Below are positions 49,269 through 61,691 of a stretch of DNA of 64,000 nt, piece by piece. The DNA lies in contig JBBHKE010002879.1 in assembly GCA_037447655.1 (NCBI GenBank), positions 62,001-126,000 on the forward strand. The letters are read 5' to 3'. This DNA comes from Zygnema cylindricum (Eukaryota > Streptophyta > Zygnematophyceae > Zygnematales > Zygnemataceae). Numbering within the stretch: the stretch's first letter is position 1; every line of letters starts with the position of its first letter. The translations under genes and the position numbers were made by a program. Under the pieces are notes generated by a model. It was not told where the DNA came from. It worked only from the letters and a program-made list of their open reading frames with translations, and searched no databases.

Positions 49269-50984
49269 GTAGTTGTCAATTCGTGATTTGACTTTTCAAA
49301 CTCATTAGAATTCCGCGCCATACTTCTAAATTTTAACAACTTTGTTTATGGAATTTGGCATAGAATACCACCCGGCATCTGAAAAAATGTAACTCAAAAA
49401 TCTTTAAAATCTAAAGTACCAGAATATTCACGATATGTTGGACTTAAACGGAAATTATACTAAAAACCCATAAAATACAAAAAGTTGCTTCGAATATGTA
49501 AGGAGCGATAAAATACCATAAAATCCCCTCAAATAACCCTAAAAAGTGCGAAAATATACGTGAACTGTAGTACGTAAATATACATGCGTAGTGTTCATCG
49601 TTTTCATACTTCTTGTAAATTTTGTATAGCTTTCGTTTTATGATACTGTTCAAAACTATACGAAACTGTACGAAAAATGTAACTCTAAAAAATCATAAAA
49701 AGTACAGAATATATGCGAAAATGTACGGACTTAAATGGAAAGTGCACCCTAAAAACAAAATACGGAAAAGCTGTACTGAAATATGCGGGAACATACTGGA
49801 GTATACCCTAAATACCACAAAATCACCTTAAATAACCCTAAAAAGTGCGAAAATATACGTGAACTGTACGTAAACATAAATGCATAGTATTCATCGTTTT
49901 CATACTTCTTGTAAATTTCGTATAACTTGTACGGCACTGTATGAAAAATGTAACTCTAAAAAATCATAAAAAGTACAGAATACATACGGAAATGTATGGA
50001 CTTAATGGAAAGTGCACCCTGAAAACCCTTAAAATACAGAAAATTTGTACTGAAATATACGGGACCGTACTACACCGCCAATTGTTATTAGCGTTATGAA
50101 CGCTATATTGGCACCCCCAAATTTTGACCCCAAAACCTGAAATAGAATCAATAACACTATTTTTTTTACGTTTATTAAGGTTCTGGGGAATTAGCGTTAA
50201 TAATTTTAATTTATGATTTTCTTGAATAGTGTGGTGTACGGACGTATCAGGCCGTACAAAATGGTACTTTGTTAAGTAAAAAGTACGAAACATGGATTAA
50301 AATAATCGCGATCAAACGTAAAACTCCGCTCAGAATAAAGGCGGAATGAGATTATACCTATTTTAGTGGAAAGATATTGATCGCGTATTAAATATATGGC
50401 AGAAAACCCAAATTAGAAATATGAATAAATTAGAGTAAAAGGACGTGACGGTGTACGATTTGTCAGATTTTGTACTTTCACCTATTTTATTGTGAAGATC
50501 CTGATGGCAGATCCATTGTACCCAAATCAGCATTATAAACCAATTAGAGTAAACTTTTTTTTCCGAAATCTTGAAAAACTCAAATTAGCGCTAATAACGT
50601 TAATTTATTTTTAACACTAATAATTCTAAACGCTAATAACGATTGGCGGTGTAGAGTATACCCTAAAAACCATAAAATCCCCTTAAATAACCCTGAAACG
50701 TGCGAAAATCACACATGAACTGTACATAAACATAAGAAAAATGTAAGGCAATTGTACCGAGATATACGGGAATGTATGGAAATGTACCCTAAAAACCCTA
50801 AAATCTCCCCATAAAATAACCCTAAAAAGTATGGAAATAAAAGGACACCACATAAATGTACAGGAAATGTACAGGTACAAAGTAGGGTATGCATTTTATA
50901 AACATTTCAAAATCGTTCGATGTGCAATGTACGTAGTATCCATTTGTTTTCTCCGTGCGTAATATGCGCACAGGACATCTATGG
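49269..50984. mobile_element. hAT-like element with perfect 8-bp duplication and a nested MITE
   Basis: TTTAAAGC occurs at 49261-49268 and 50985-50992. The left end is GTAGTTGTCAATTCGTG. The right end is GCGCACAGGACATCTATGG (inverted: CCATAGATGTCC), so the inverted repeat is short and worn but has the TAG-TGTC form of families C and D. The interior is built from repeated boxes such as CCCTAAAAACCCTAAAAT and GCGAAAATATACGTGAACTG (about 49550 and 49848). It lacks a transposase. A family A MITE sits inside at 50071-50653. Confidence 0.75.
50071..50653. mobile_element. Family A MITE (long form), intact, nested in a hAT-like element
   Basis: TA-CACCGCCAATTGTTATTAG at the left and AATAACGATTGGCGGTG-TA at the right, 583 bp including both TAs. 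The interior is the inverse of the MITE at 9267 (GGCACCCCCAAATTTTGACC near the left end). An internal repeat of the host element, CATACTGGAGTATACCC at about 49793, resembles the joined flanks (CGTACTAGAGTATACCC), supporting a TA duplication. No coding sequence. Confidence 0.85.
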
Positions 50985-51207
50985 TTTAAAGCGCGAATAA
51001 AACAATAGTGATGCACAAGTGTAGCAATTTCATTTCTCCAAAATGTGCCACGCAGAAGGAAAAAACAAGGCATACAATCACATTGCCAACTGGAAGAAAA
51101 TGTGAAGTAGCTCATGAATTGGCGAGTACAACAAGAAAGAGAGCACACGATGACACGAAAACAGGGGAAAAAATAAACCACAACAGAAAACCGTGAATTC
51201 GACTGAA
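50985..51207. other. Spacer between the hAT-like element and the Ppx/GppA gene
   Basis: Nothing recognised; short open frames only. Confidence 0.4.
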
Positions 51208-51313
51208 CAATCGGACAAACTTATCTGGATAATTGGACAAACTCATTGGATAATTGGACAAGCATATCCAGATAATTAAACAAACTCATCCGGATAATTG
51301 GACAAACTTATCC
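51208..51313. repeat. Short tandem repeat, about five copies
   Basis: Units of about 20-26 bp built around GGATAATTGGACAAACTCAT with small variations. It lies about 320 bp beyond the stop codon of the Ppx/GppA gene. Confidence 0.8.
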
Positions 51314-51630
51314 ATGGACCTCATCCACGGTCCATGTTTTTCTTGAAGCATATGCACCGTACATAAAACCTACATAAAAGAGAAAAAGCTCAAAAAATAA
51401 TGGGAAATAAATCAACTAAAAATGACTAATCATTACAAATCTTCTCACTGACTTCTGAGCTACAGAGTGAGATCCTCATCGCTACATTTCTATATTCTTA
51501 CAGCTAATTAAAAAAAGGCTTTACCAGATTCGACCGATGTAAAAAACTAAAACATTTATACACGCAATAAACAAGAAACCACACAAACATAAAGAAAGAA
51601 AGAAATGAAGTCCCCTTCATGCTCCCATAT

Positions 51631-54600
51631 CTAAGAGCTTAAGCTGGGGGAAGAATCGGTTTCAAGATTTTCCACATCTGGTTGATCAGCAACTACAATT
51701 GAAGCTTTCCTTTTAAAAATCTGCATAAACGGACCCCAAAAGAAAGAGATAGAAAGGTTATAAGAGACCAAAGTCCATAAACAGATCAAAAGGTGGATTT
51801 AAACGTTATAACAGACTTATAAACAGACCCCAAAAGAAGTTAGATACAGAGGTGTTCATTATCAAGTCAAAACGCGGTGGATTTAAGCGTTATAATAGAG
51901 TAATAAACAAACCCCAAAATAAGGTAGATACAGACGTTACAAGAGACCAAAGTCCATTAAGAGACCAAAAGGAGTCAAAAACGTTGTAATAGACCACGGG
52001 TTAACTCCAAACTGCTTGGAGGATACATTTTTGGCAACTCGACAAATCATAGAAAACATCCTCTGGAAAACCATTATATGTTGTCATAAGAAGATATTGG
52101 TTAACAGACAATATAAAAACTGGTGACAACAAATTTACAAAACAGTCTTCCATAGTTGCTCTTCCAGGAGGGTATACTTTTGAATTATTATTAAGTTAAC
52201 GAAAAACAAATAGTATCGAATTTACAAATAATATCAAATTCATAAAACAGTGTTCCATATTTGTTGCTATGGAACATAAATTTTTGACACCTTTCTTTTT
52301 GAATTATTATTAAGTAAACAGAAACCACAAACCTTTTCAAAATACTCGAGCTCGGCACGTGCTGCCCAGATTTCTAATGAGACATCCTTAAGGCGGTTTG
52401 TCTCTTTGTCCAGAGCCGGAGTAACGGCCTACAGAAAACCCCAAACCACTTCTTTCAAGAATCAGAAGACAAACTTTTAATACTTGTCACTATTGTTTTT
52501 GGCACACAGCAAAAATTACGTCGTGTCAAAGCCGCAAATCAAATGATTACAAAACCTCACAAGCTCGCAATACTTTCTACCCATAAAACCCAGAAATAAA
52601 TTGTGAAATAGCCTAGGCCTCTCTGAGCACTGATCATTAACGTCAATCTAATTGGTCAAGTACAGCTCGAACCAGAACTGTTTCATTTATTAATTATATA
52701 CTAATCTGTTGATTTGTTGCCCAAAATAACGCTGGGAATTAATCAGTTAACTACAGATCAGACTGTTCGTTGTTTTTGTAATTACTAACTATTTTATTGA
52801 CTTATTTCACAACATGGGATTTCCCCACATCACTAACTCCGTAAATTTAATTAGTCAACTACAACTCATCTAGGACAGTCTTCTTTCTAATTTTTATTTT
52901 TTGAATTAACTAATTCATTTATATCTTTCTCAAAATCTTACCAGTACACAACTGTCGTGGTCTTGGAGAACATGGACTTTCTCCACAGCTCCCGAGTCGC
53001 AGCGATCGAGTGCCACGGCAACGCGAATAATTCCACAAAGAGCTCGAAGACGTTTTTGAACCTGTATAACAAATCGCAACCAGGATTTAAATTGACAGTT
53101 TTCGGGAAATAACCCACAATGAGTATTATAAATATTATCATTAGCATTGTTAACTCTACATTTAAATCACCGTAATGCTTAATTTCCGACACTCGAAGAC
53201 GCTTTTGAACCTGTATGTGAATTGCAACAGGAATTAATATCAACAATTTTAGCTTAGAACTATTGTTATCATTGTTACTACATCTAGGTCACCGTATAGC
53301 TCTAAAGACATAAATGTTTAATTTCCGATACTCAAAGACGCTTTTGAACCTGTCAACAAATCACAACCAGGAGTTCAATTGACAACTTAACTCAACCGTA
53401 CGCTTCGAGGTTAAAATTATCACTAATTTTACAACATTTAGACCACTGTATAGTTCTAAAAACAGTTCGCATGTTTTATTTCCAAAACAACTTCCAAATA
53501 AGCATGAAAAGTGGTCAGGGACAAAGTAGGAATGCTTATTGGCATGATAAGGGATTTCTTCAAACTCTCCGGTTTAAAGAACCTGATAAAATAGACCACA
53601 TTAAATCTGTGAAAATATGGGAATTACCTCTTCTGGAAGTTCAGCAAATTCTTCGTCTTTAACAGTTGGGACTTTCTTGCGGTGATATTTGGCAAGAAGA
53701 GCAATCATCTGTTAAAAACAAAATAGAGACACAGTTTCGAGTTAACATGCTGAATATCAATCCCTGTAAACATAATTTTTGAATTATCAAGACACCAAAA
53801 CCAGGAATCTGATGAAAGTAGGATGCAACAAAATCTTCAAACATTTGACAACGCATGTTTCTCGTCTAGTTCTCCTCTCATGAACTTCTGAATTCAAAAA
53901 AGAGCTAATGAGTATGTCATTTGTACAAGTATTCTGAGGCTTACCTCCACTTCAATTGGAGTGAAGCCTAGTAGATGCTCATTATTCTGCAAAAAAAACC
54001 AACCAGCCAAAGAGCATATTGAGCATCCTGTTCAAAGCTAAAAAAAAAACACAAAGGAAAAATAGGGAATAGTGACATAAAGTTTAATCCTACTCTTCAT
54101 CGCTTAGAGTCAAGAAATTACTTGTATTATGCAAAATTTGAACAAAAAATATTCATTTAGGATATAAGACATGGCAGCATACTGTCCAATCCAATGCAAA
54201 GAAAATGAACTATGTCTATCAAGCTTAAAAAACTCAAACGGAAAAGTGTGTCATGTCAGAATAAAAGACTACAACACATGAAAGAACATGTGGGACAAGT
54301 TAAACTTAAACACAGACTGGTTTTAGGGCACAATAAGTAGTGGGTTTTGTCAGACAGATATACACACCTTGATTAAGTAGTGTGAATGTTTGTGGTAACC
54401 TTTATGCGAAATAAACATTCCCACATAATGTAAAATGGTTGCAGCTTCTAAAACTTCGGCGTCGCTTTCCTCTAATCTTTGTACTGCCTCAGTCATACAG
54501 TCAGATCCGCCCAATCGACAAGTTTGCAAACCGGCTAGAATTTCCTGTGACAGAAAACATTTGTCAAAAAAAAGTTGACACAAAAACACATTTTTGGAAG

Positions 54601-57600
54601 AAAATCTTTCAATTCGGTTTTGACAACAATCAATTTACTGGCAATCCACAACTGAATCACCAGTTTCCACTACCACCATCCATCATGGTATGAGATTACT
54701 TCCTAGACCTCCAAGGAGTTGCATGCTTCTCTAAAGGTCATGTCACCAAAAGATCGGCAATTCTTATCAGCATCCTAACCTGGGCGCCCTTTTGTTGCAA
54801 TCAAAAACTTCTTGAGTAAACCATAGTACGGTTGGTAATTCACTTTTGAAAAAAAAAAAAAAAACGTATCCCGGAACAACAAAAAAAACATAGAAACATA
54901 AATACACTCACACATATATGTATTTCATTCATCATTGTGCTCACCAAAGCTAGTTTTGCAGAATTCAAAGCAGAATCCATGCGCCTGTCCACATTAAATC
55001 GGGCAGCAAGATTCAGAACTGAAGTTCGGCGAATATTAGTTGTGGGACTAAAAGCATCGCAGGTGCGAGCCAAAGTGTCTACAATTACACCCTCTCGTAA
55101 TGCATATGGCGAGACCATCATTTCCTGTATCAGAAAAAAATCAAATAACAAGTTGAACCCCAATCCATGAAAAAATTAAAAGCATATCAAACGCACAGAC
55201 CAGCTGCCAAATAGTCTCATTACAATTACTCAATGTTTTATTCACAAAATGTAAGCAAACTCCGACAGAGAGGAAGTCGCACCCAATCATCAGTTTTCTA
55301 CTACTAGCTGTTACCACAATTTGTTTTCCGACAGGATTTGTTTTTCGACATATGACGATGTGTAGAGCACAAAACACCTGTCCCCTTGCTTAAATAGCTT
55401 GAAAATAAAATTTATTCTAATCAAGAGGAACATGGCTTACAAAGAACATAACTATGAAAATGATGATTAACATACCTCTATACCCATGGCGTTAAAGATT
55501 TCCTCCAAAAGAATTGCACCTCCCACAATCACATCTGCTCTTTTCTCCGGAAGCCCGGGAATCTTTGCCCGATGCTCGGGGGACTTGGCCTTGCAAATCT
55601 TCTTCACCAAACTGCTAAGTTCCTCTTTAGTAAATTGTTTTTCATGAAAATTTTGCCGGAATTTTTGTGCTCCATTACCCTGCACCGAAGTGAGCTCCAA
55701 AACTATTTTAAAATGGTAAACGTACAAAAGTAAAAACACAAACAGAGAAGATCAATGAAACTTCCTCTTGAAACCAATCGTCAGATCGAGACAATATACA
55801 CACAAACATAAAACATAAAACACTAAAAAAGGTTCGCTCAAACAGAAAATATCTGTTTAAAGAACGAAAACCTTTCTGAAGTTCGTAACTACTTCAAGAA
55901 ATAGGAATACAGCTGCTTAACAATAGAACACATTAAACCATTCTTAAAAGGAAAAAAGAGCACAAGGTAAGAAGAATTTGGCAAGTACACGGTACATATC
56001 ATAATATCTAGCAAACAATTAGTTACCAGTAAAACATAGACTTAAGTCATCAGTGGAAAACTCTTTACCTCCGCAGAGGGAGACGTTGTTGTGCTTGTCT
56101 TATTGTGATGAATCATTTGTTCAATAGACTCTATGGTCCCTGAGGACCCAATAGCAACTTCATAATCAGATTTATGAACCACATCCATAACACCACTGTC
56201 TGCGAGCATTACTCGTATGTATCGTCGCATCTCATCAATATTACCCCTTGAAATCGATTCATTCCCTGCATTACCCATCAAGATAAGGTCAGAAACTTTT
56301 CCATTCCCTGCATTTTTTATCAAGATAAGGTTCTCCAATTCATTGCCCAGTTTCATTTCCCTGTCTACCATAACATTCTTGCACTCCGGTCATCACACAA
56401 CTATGTTCGTAATCTAAAGTCACCAGAAAAAGAAAATTTGGGACAAAAACGGTCTGGAAAACATACCTATAAATCGTTCGGTGAGACGAATATGCCCAAG
56501 TTTTAGTGACGTGGCAAACAGAGGTTTCCCTGCACGACCAACCACAAACTCAGTGGATCCTCCCCCAATATCAACTGTGAGAACAGTTTTCGAAAATACA
56601 GGCAAAGCTTGTAAAATTCCCGCATAGATGAGGCACGCCTCCTCTCGACCTGTCAGGACCTCCACCTCCACCCCTGTTGATTCAAAAATTTTCCGTGTGA
56701 AAGCCCTGTAATACACATACAAATTTCACGAACACAGTTAGCAAAACAGCTTAAGAAAGGGCATGAAAAAAATGTACATGACTCATTCATGTGACAGAAA
56801 AGTTTTTATGAGAAGATCCTCCCTTTGTTAAGGAAATCCAATCTTCGCCTCAGGAAAGAAAACAACCAAAAAGAAAAAACGGAATCATTTCAACAGTCTC
56901 ACGTGACATTCAGATCCTTCAAACTTTTCTGATGATCAACAATCCACTAATACAAGATAGCCATTTGATATGACAAGATCCCTAAGTGCCAGGTGCCATG
57001 GACTGCATACTTCAAACCATCAAACCATCGTTTTAATGTGGGAAAGGATATGGAAACTCCATACTTCATTCGCCTGTACTATTCGAGTATCGAATTACGC
57101 ATTTGGTATGAGCAACCACATATGGCCCTTCAGGCTTTCTTGCACATTAAAAACTTCAAACTGATCAACGACACAAAAAACTTCAGCATTCAATTATTTT
57201 TTTCTAAGATGTGCCTTTCTTTTTTACAATCTTAACATTCATACCGCTTATTCCGTGCTTCCCGAACAGCAGATGTTGCAACAACTCTCATTGGAGCTCT
57301 TCGATTTGCAGCAATCTTCTTCAGTCTCTTGATAGCCGCAAGAGCTCTCTCTTCTGCCTCCGGAGTGATGACACTAAACCCAGCACTGTGAAATTACACC
57401 AATTCCATGGTATCAGTCAAGTACAACGTACAACAAAAAGCAGAAAAATAGCCCTTGACTTTTCTTCCTCTGAAAGGAACACATTCGAATTAAAAAAGTT
57501 CCTATACATAGAGGGAGAAACAGTACATGTGACCACTATGAGTCAATAATGTCGGAACATTTTGGTTACGCCATTCCAAAAACAAATAAACGGGATCCGA

Positions 57601-59659
57601 AATTGAAAAATATTTGAATTTTTTTTCAAAAGACTGAAGATGTCTCAAACATATCAAATTTTCAAACAGGACTTCGAAAACTACTTTTTCATATTTCACT
57701 GTGTTTCTTGCAAAAAAACAATAACAGCCAGGAAGAAAACAGGGCCTCAATCCTCAATCTAAAATGCTACTTTCAGCATGCATTGACTGATTCTGTCTCC
57801 AATTTTCCAAACTCGTATTCCTATAGCTTTTCCACATAAACCAAGGAAATGTAGGGTCATTGCCCTACCAACAAAACAAAAACTTAATTCTATCAGCAAG
57901 TTAATATTGTGTTTTGGTCTCAATTTTAGATAATCCATATTATTTCTGTGCAACACAAACGACACCAAAAAACAGCAATCTATCTATGCAATTTCCTATT
58001 GCTACCAAGCCGCAGAGTAGGAACGCACCTGCCACTTCCTAGTCTCACATCTTCTTTTTCTACATCTTCAATTTGAAATCGTCCCTGGGAATCTGCTCGT
58101 ACTACAACCATATGGAAAGAATTCGTACCCATATCCACAGCAGCCAGCATCTTGTATCCTGCACCAAAACATTGCCGCATCTGTTTGTTAAATCCACATT
58201 TAAACTTGGCAATTTCCAGTATCGCATTTCAGCCTAATCATTGCTTCAAAACCTCCTCGTGCAGATTCCTCGTGCAACAGAGAAAAAAAATCCTCTAAAT
58301 TTTGACATTTGTTTATACAGTATTTTAGTTTTAATACTCCAAGATCCATAGCCGGCAATAAAAAAAGCTATCAGCGACGAAATATGAGGAAAGCACATTA
58401 CATACATACTACACAAATCAATAAAGAAATTTGTGACCAGCAAACTTAAAATCATGGAATCATCATAGAACCAAAGCATACTTGATATGAAAATTGCAAC
58501 CACAAGGTTAAAAGAATGAAAACAATTATGGATTATATGAATCAGAAAACCATAGGATAGAATTTCATTCAGGAGGAACAAATTTCACGAAATTTGGGCT
58601 CTGTGGAGTACAAAAAGAACCTCTGCTTGACTCAAGGCTAAACACGTCTACGAAAAAGTGAAAAAAAAAGAAAAGAAAAACAAAAATCCTTCAACTTTGC
58701 TAGCTTAAAGAGTATCGAATTTGAATTTTCAGTTAGTGCACTTGCAAATTCCCATCCTGTCCAATTTCGCATAAAACCTTAACTCCAAAACCTAAAAGTT
58801 AAAAAGGACAAGAATGCCGCACAAAACAACAAATTGCATTCTTCCCTCACATCAGAAATATTCCACGAACTGCAATTCAAACACTAAATTCACGCACTAA
58901 ATTAGGATTGATCTACATAAATACATACAGAGATTAACGCAACAGAGTAGAGAGAGCAGTGAAAGTTCCCTTACCGTTATCCTGAGATGGTTGCTCCACA
59001 TTGTCTTTCTCTTTTGTTTTCTCCTTCTCCAAATTCCATCCCTCCTCTCGTCTAACAGTCAAACCGACTCCAATTGGAGTCTCTCTACTTTCCGTTAGAT
59101 GTCCAAATACCAATTCTTTGGTTGAATATTGAACAACTGAATTTTGTAAAGGTTCAAAAATACTTGTAGTACCATTTAAGGAATCTTTTGTATTGAACCT
59201 AGGTCTCCCTTCAGAAATAAGTCCATGTGAGCGAGCAATTGCATTGGTCCAGCCTCCAACTGCTCCATTTGCGTCCAATTGCCATGAATTACCTCTATCT
59301 CCATGTGCAAAAGCTCCGCTATCGCCAACGGAAGCAGCAGCTACAACAGTACAATTCTGAGTACAACGGTACGGTTTGTCGTTTCTCACGGCTGTTTTTT
59401 CATTGACTGGAATTGGAGTTCCTGCAAGAAATAAAGCTCTGCTGGAAGAAGGGGGAACAAATGACGTGCTTGACTTAGAAATTGAGTTAGAATTTGAGCC
59501 AAAATTTGAACAGTTGCTTATCCACGAGGAAACTGCTGATTGGATGGCGGAAGTTCTAGCTGTTGACACGTGGCAGATGGCGGCTGGAGCGTCAGAAATG
59601 CCTGTCGGCAAAGAAAATGTGCGTGAAAGCTTCCCCATTAGACCTGAAATGAAGGACAA
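51631..59659 (-). CDS. Ppx/GppA family phosphatase (exopolyphosphatase / pppGpp phosphohydrolase-like), 13 exons
   Basis: Exons on the - strand: 59659-58975, 58158-58029, 57385-57245, 56705-56467, 56265-56069, 55679-55476, 55124-54945, 54544-54368, 53986-53945, 53708-53628, 53061-52942, 52428-52333 and 51720-51631 (TAG). All junctions are GT-AG and the phases agree, giving 793 residues. Exon 1 encodes a Ser/Thr-rich N-terminal extension of about 228 residues; MSFISGLMGKLSRTFSL could be an organelle transit peptide (inference). The catalytic part begins with AAVDMGTNSFHMVV (phosphate-1), then TSAVREARNK, TGREEA, DIGGGSTEFVVG (phosphate-2, residues 363 on), GSSGTIE (437 on) and SPYALREGV (537 on). 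The HD-like second half has LHYVG (630 on), HKHSHYLI (643 on) and AKYHRKK. Known: the family is ASKHA-fold and hydrolyses polyphosphate or pppGpp. Substrate here cannot be told. Family members are mostly prokaryotic or fungal, with C-terminal HD-like domains. Confidence 0.93.
53061..53480 (-). repeat. Three diverged tandem copies of about 145 bp in Ppx/GppA intron 10
   Basis: The exon 11 acceptor context, CAGGTTCAAAARCGTCTTCGAG on the - strand, recurs at 53211 and 53350 after similar ATTGACAR...CACCGTATAG...TAATTTCCGA stretches. Only the copy at 53061 continues into a long conserved coding exon. Confidence 0.75.
56266..56349 (-). repeat. 42-bp tandem duplication carrying a second 3' splice site
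   Basis: On the - strand, CTTATCTTGAT...AATGCAGGGAATG occurs twice, 42 bp apart, just before exon 5 of the Ppx/GppA gene. Acceptors can be used at 56265 or 56307. The upstream choice would add exactly 14 codons (NESISR would be preceded by NGKVSDLILMGNAG) without a stop. Confidence 0.75.
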
Positions 59660-60893
59660 GTAACTACTGAAAACAAGATGAATTCTTGAATTGTGAGAAT
59701 AATTAGGGAGGGAAAGGCGAAAAAGGAGAGCCTCTACACTGCTGAAGAATACATGCTCCTTTTCCCTCCCTTAGAAAAAATATCTCCCAAGTTCTGGTTG
59801 CAAGAATTATTCTCAAGGAAAAGATGTCAGCAGTGAAAGCTAGGGAGCCTGTCTTATTTTGGATGGGTTTGCAGTTTGCATTTTGCAGCTATGTTTTAAA
59901 GTGCGGATATCAAGTACGAATGTCGCACGAAATCGGCAAACCGTGGGAGATTTAGTAATTTACTCAATAGTAAAAATTTCGTGCGACTAGTTTCTTGCGG
60001 CCGCACGAACATTTTCGCACAAGTTCTGACATACGGTGTTCCAGACGTGACGTTCAGTTGCTGTTCCGATGACAGTACACATTTCTGTACGAGCACTGAT
60101 TCTGTTACACGGATAAGGGATGAAAATCCAGGGGTAGGTAACTTTTTACATGAATCTAGCAGATTTGCCACTATGGACCGATGAAAGGTGAGATTCCCAT
60201 AAAATCTTTTTCACGAGTCGAGACAGATAAAGGAGCGGTGTGTGCTCGCCACGTGCAAAATTAATCGAAGAACCAAGAAAAAGAAAGAGAGATAAAATCG
60301 TACGTCGAAAAAATTCAAATCTGAATTGTGTGCCACAGCGCTCCCTGGTATTGCGAATGCATTGAAGTAGACTCCTCTATTCATGTAGGCCAAGATTCAC
60401 GTCACTTCGAAACGTGTGGCTCTCTTAGAAGCTGAAACTTGCGCCTGATGGAAGGAATATTCCATATCGGCGTGTGAGGGCGGTAGACGAAGTTGGATTT
60501 GACACGCGTGCAATTCTGGCCAGGTGGCATTACTACGACCCGGCACTGGACCTCATGAATCTGGAGAGGACCAACCATCGGAAAGCGAGGTCTACGCGTC
60601 TGACATGTTTCTATGCATTGAGAAAATCCAAGTTTCCAACGTTTGCTTCTGTCGCTTCTGAATTTTGGACTGCAGGGTACTGTACTGCACATTACAGTAC
60701 AGTACTATTTGCTTGTCCTCCAGTTGGAGGAAACAGTACATTCAGAGCAGCCATCAATCATTTGCCTGCATATATCACACCGTCCGTAGCTACAAAGAGC
60801 TATTCACATTAATCGCTTCATTTGACTAGTTCCACTAAACTATGTGCCGCACGTGCCTCATTTTGGGCCACTATCCGACACTGTTGTTACCAC
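59660..60893. other. Upstream region of the Ppx/GppA gene
   Basis: Expected to hold its promoter and 5' UTR. No clear TATA box could be assigned. A 112-codon + strand frame at 60474-60812 and overlapping - strand frames have no recognisable motif. Confidence 0.4.
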
Positions 60894-61112
60894 TACACCG
60901 CCAATCGTTATTAGCGTGTAAGTTTTTTTAGCGTATACGAATAATTAGCGTGGTTTACGCTAATTGGGAATTTGGAAATTTTCGAAGAAATCGTCTATTC
61001 TAATTAAGAATTAGGGTTTTTTTTAAATAGTGTGGATAATTCTATTGGAGAATAAAAAAAAAAAGGCGGGACGGAATTAGCGTACACAACGCTAATAACG
61101 ATTGGCGGTGTA
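60894..61112. mobile_element. Family A MITE (short form), intact
   Basis: TA-CACCGCCAATCGTTATTAG at the left and AATAACGATTGGCGGTG-TA at the right are perfect inverses over about 21 bases including the TAs. 219 bp. The subterminal sequence repeats TTAGCGT in both directions. This is the best-preserved terminal pair in the window. Confidence 0.92.
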
Positions 61113-61472
61113 CCGTGTCAGATTTGCGACGCTTTGTCGCGTTCCCTAAGATTTGCGAAATGAAGCGTTGCTACCGTGTCAGATTTTGCGACGCTAATCA
61201 TGATGTCACGTACTTCCACGATTCCAAAGAGTACAAAGTACAATAATGTTGGATTGTATGGACAGTTTTTTGGTTTTTTGGCTAACCGACCGTAACCGAC
61301 TTTTTTTTTTCTCGTGAATCAACCGACCGCAATTGCCCGGCCCCCAAAATTTGGCAACCGAATCCATTCCGGATCCGGCGCGGGCGGTCGGTTAACGGTC
61401 GGTAACGGTTTCGGTTGACCGTTTGCGACCTCTGCTGCAGGGCCTCAACTCTTAATTTGCAGTAATCTACAG
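61113..61472. other. Spacer between two MITEs
   Basis: Contains a short direct repeat (GTGTCAGATTTGCGACGCT at about 61115 and 61176) and a pair of GGTCGGTTAACGGTCGGTAA-like boxes near 61385. No gene. Confidence 0.45.
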
Positions 61473-61691
61473 TACACCGCGAATCGCTATTAGTGTTAAT
61501 GTTTTTTTTGCCACTTAATACATTTTTCTCCGTACACACTTGTCGGATTGTGGATCTGACGTGGCGATTGAAAGGTAAGATTCTCAGCTTCCGATTGGCG
61601 GTCTCAAACTGAAATTTGGACAAGTGTGTACGGGGAAAAGATGTTTTTAGCGGCGAAAAAATTATTAACACTAATAGCGATACACGGTTTA
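61473..61691. mobile_element. Family A MITE (short form, palindromic)
   Basis: TA-CACCGCGAATCGCTATTAG at the left and CTAATAGCGATACACGGTT-TA at the right. The inverted repeat extends well inward (TTTTCTCCGTACACACTTGTC against GACAAGTGTGTACGGGGAAAA, with one change), so much of the 219-bp element could fold back on itself. Confidence 0.82.

Noticed and set aside
54439-55170. + strand ORFs across Ppx/GppA exons 7 and 8
   Set aside because: Antisense of conserved exons; the - strand reading matches the family.
59376-59663. A + strand ORF of 95 codons opposite the first Ppx/GppA exon
   Set aside because: It is the antisense shadow of exon 1; the - strand frame joins the conserved exons in phase.
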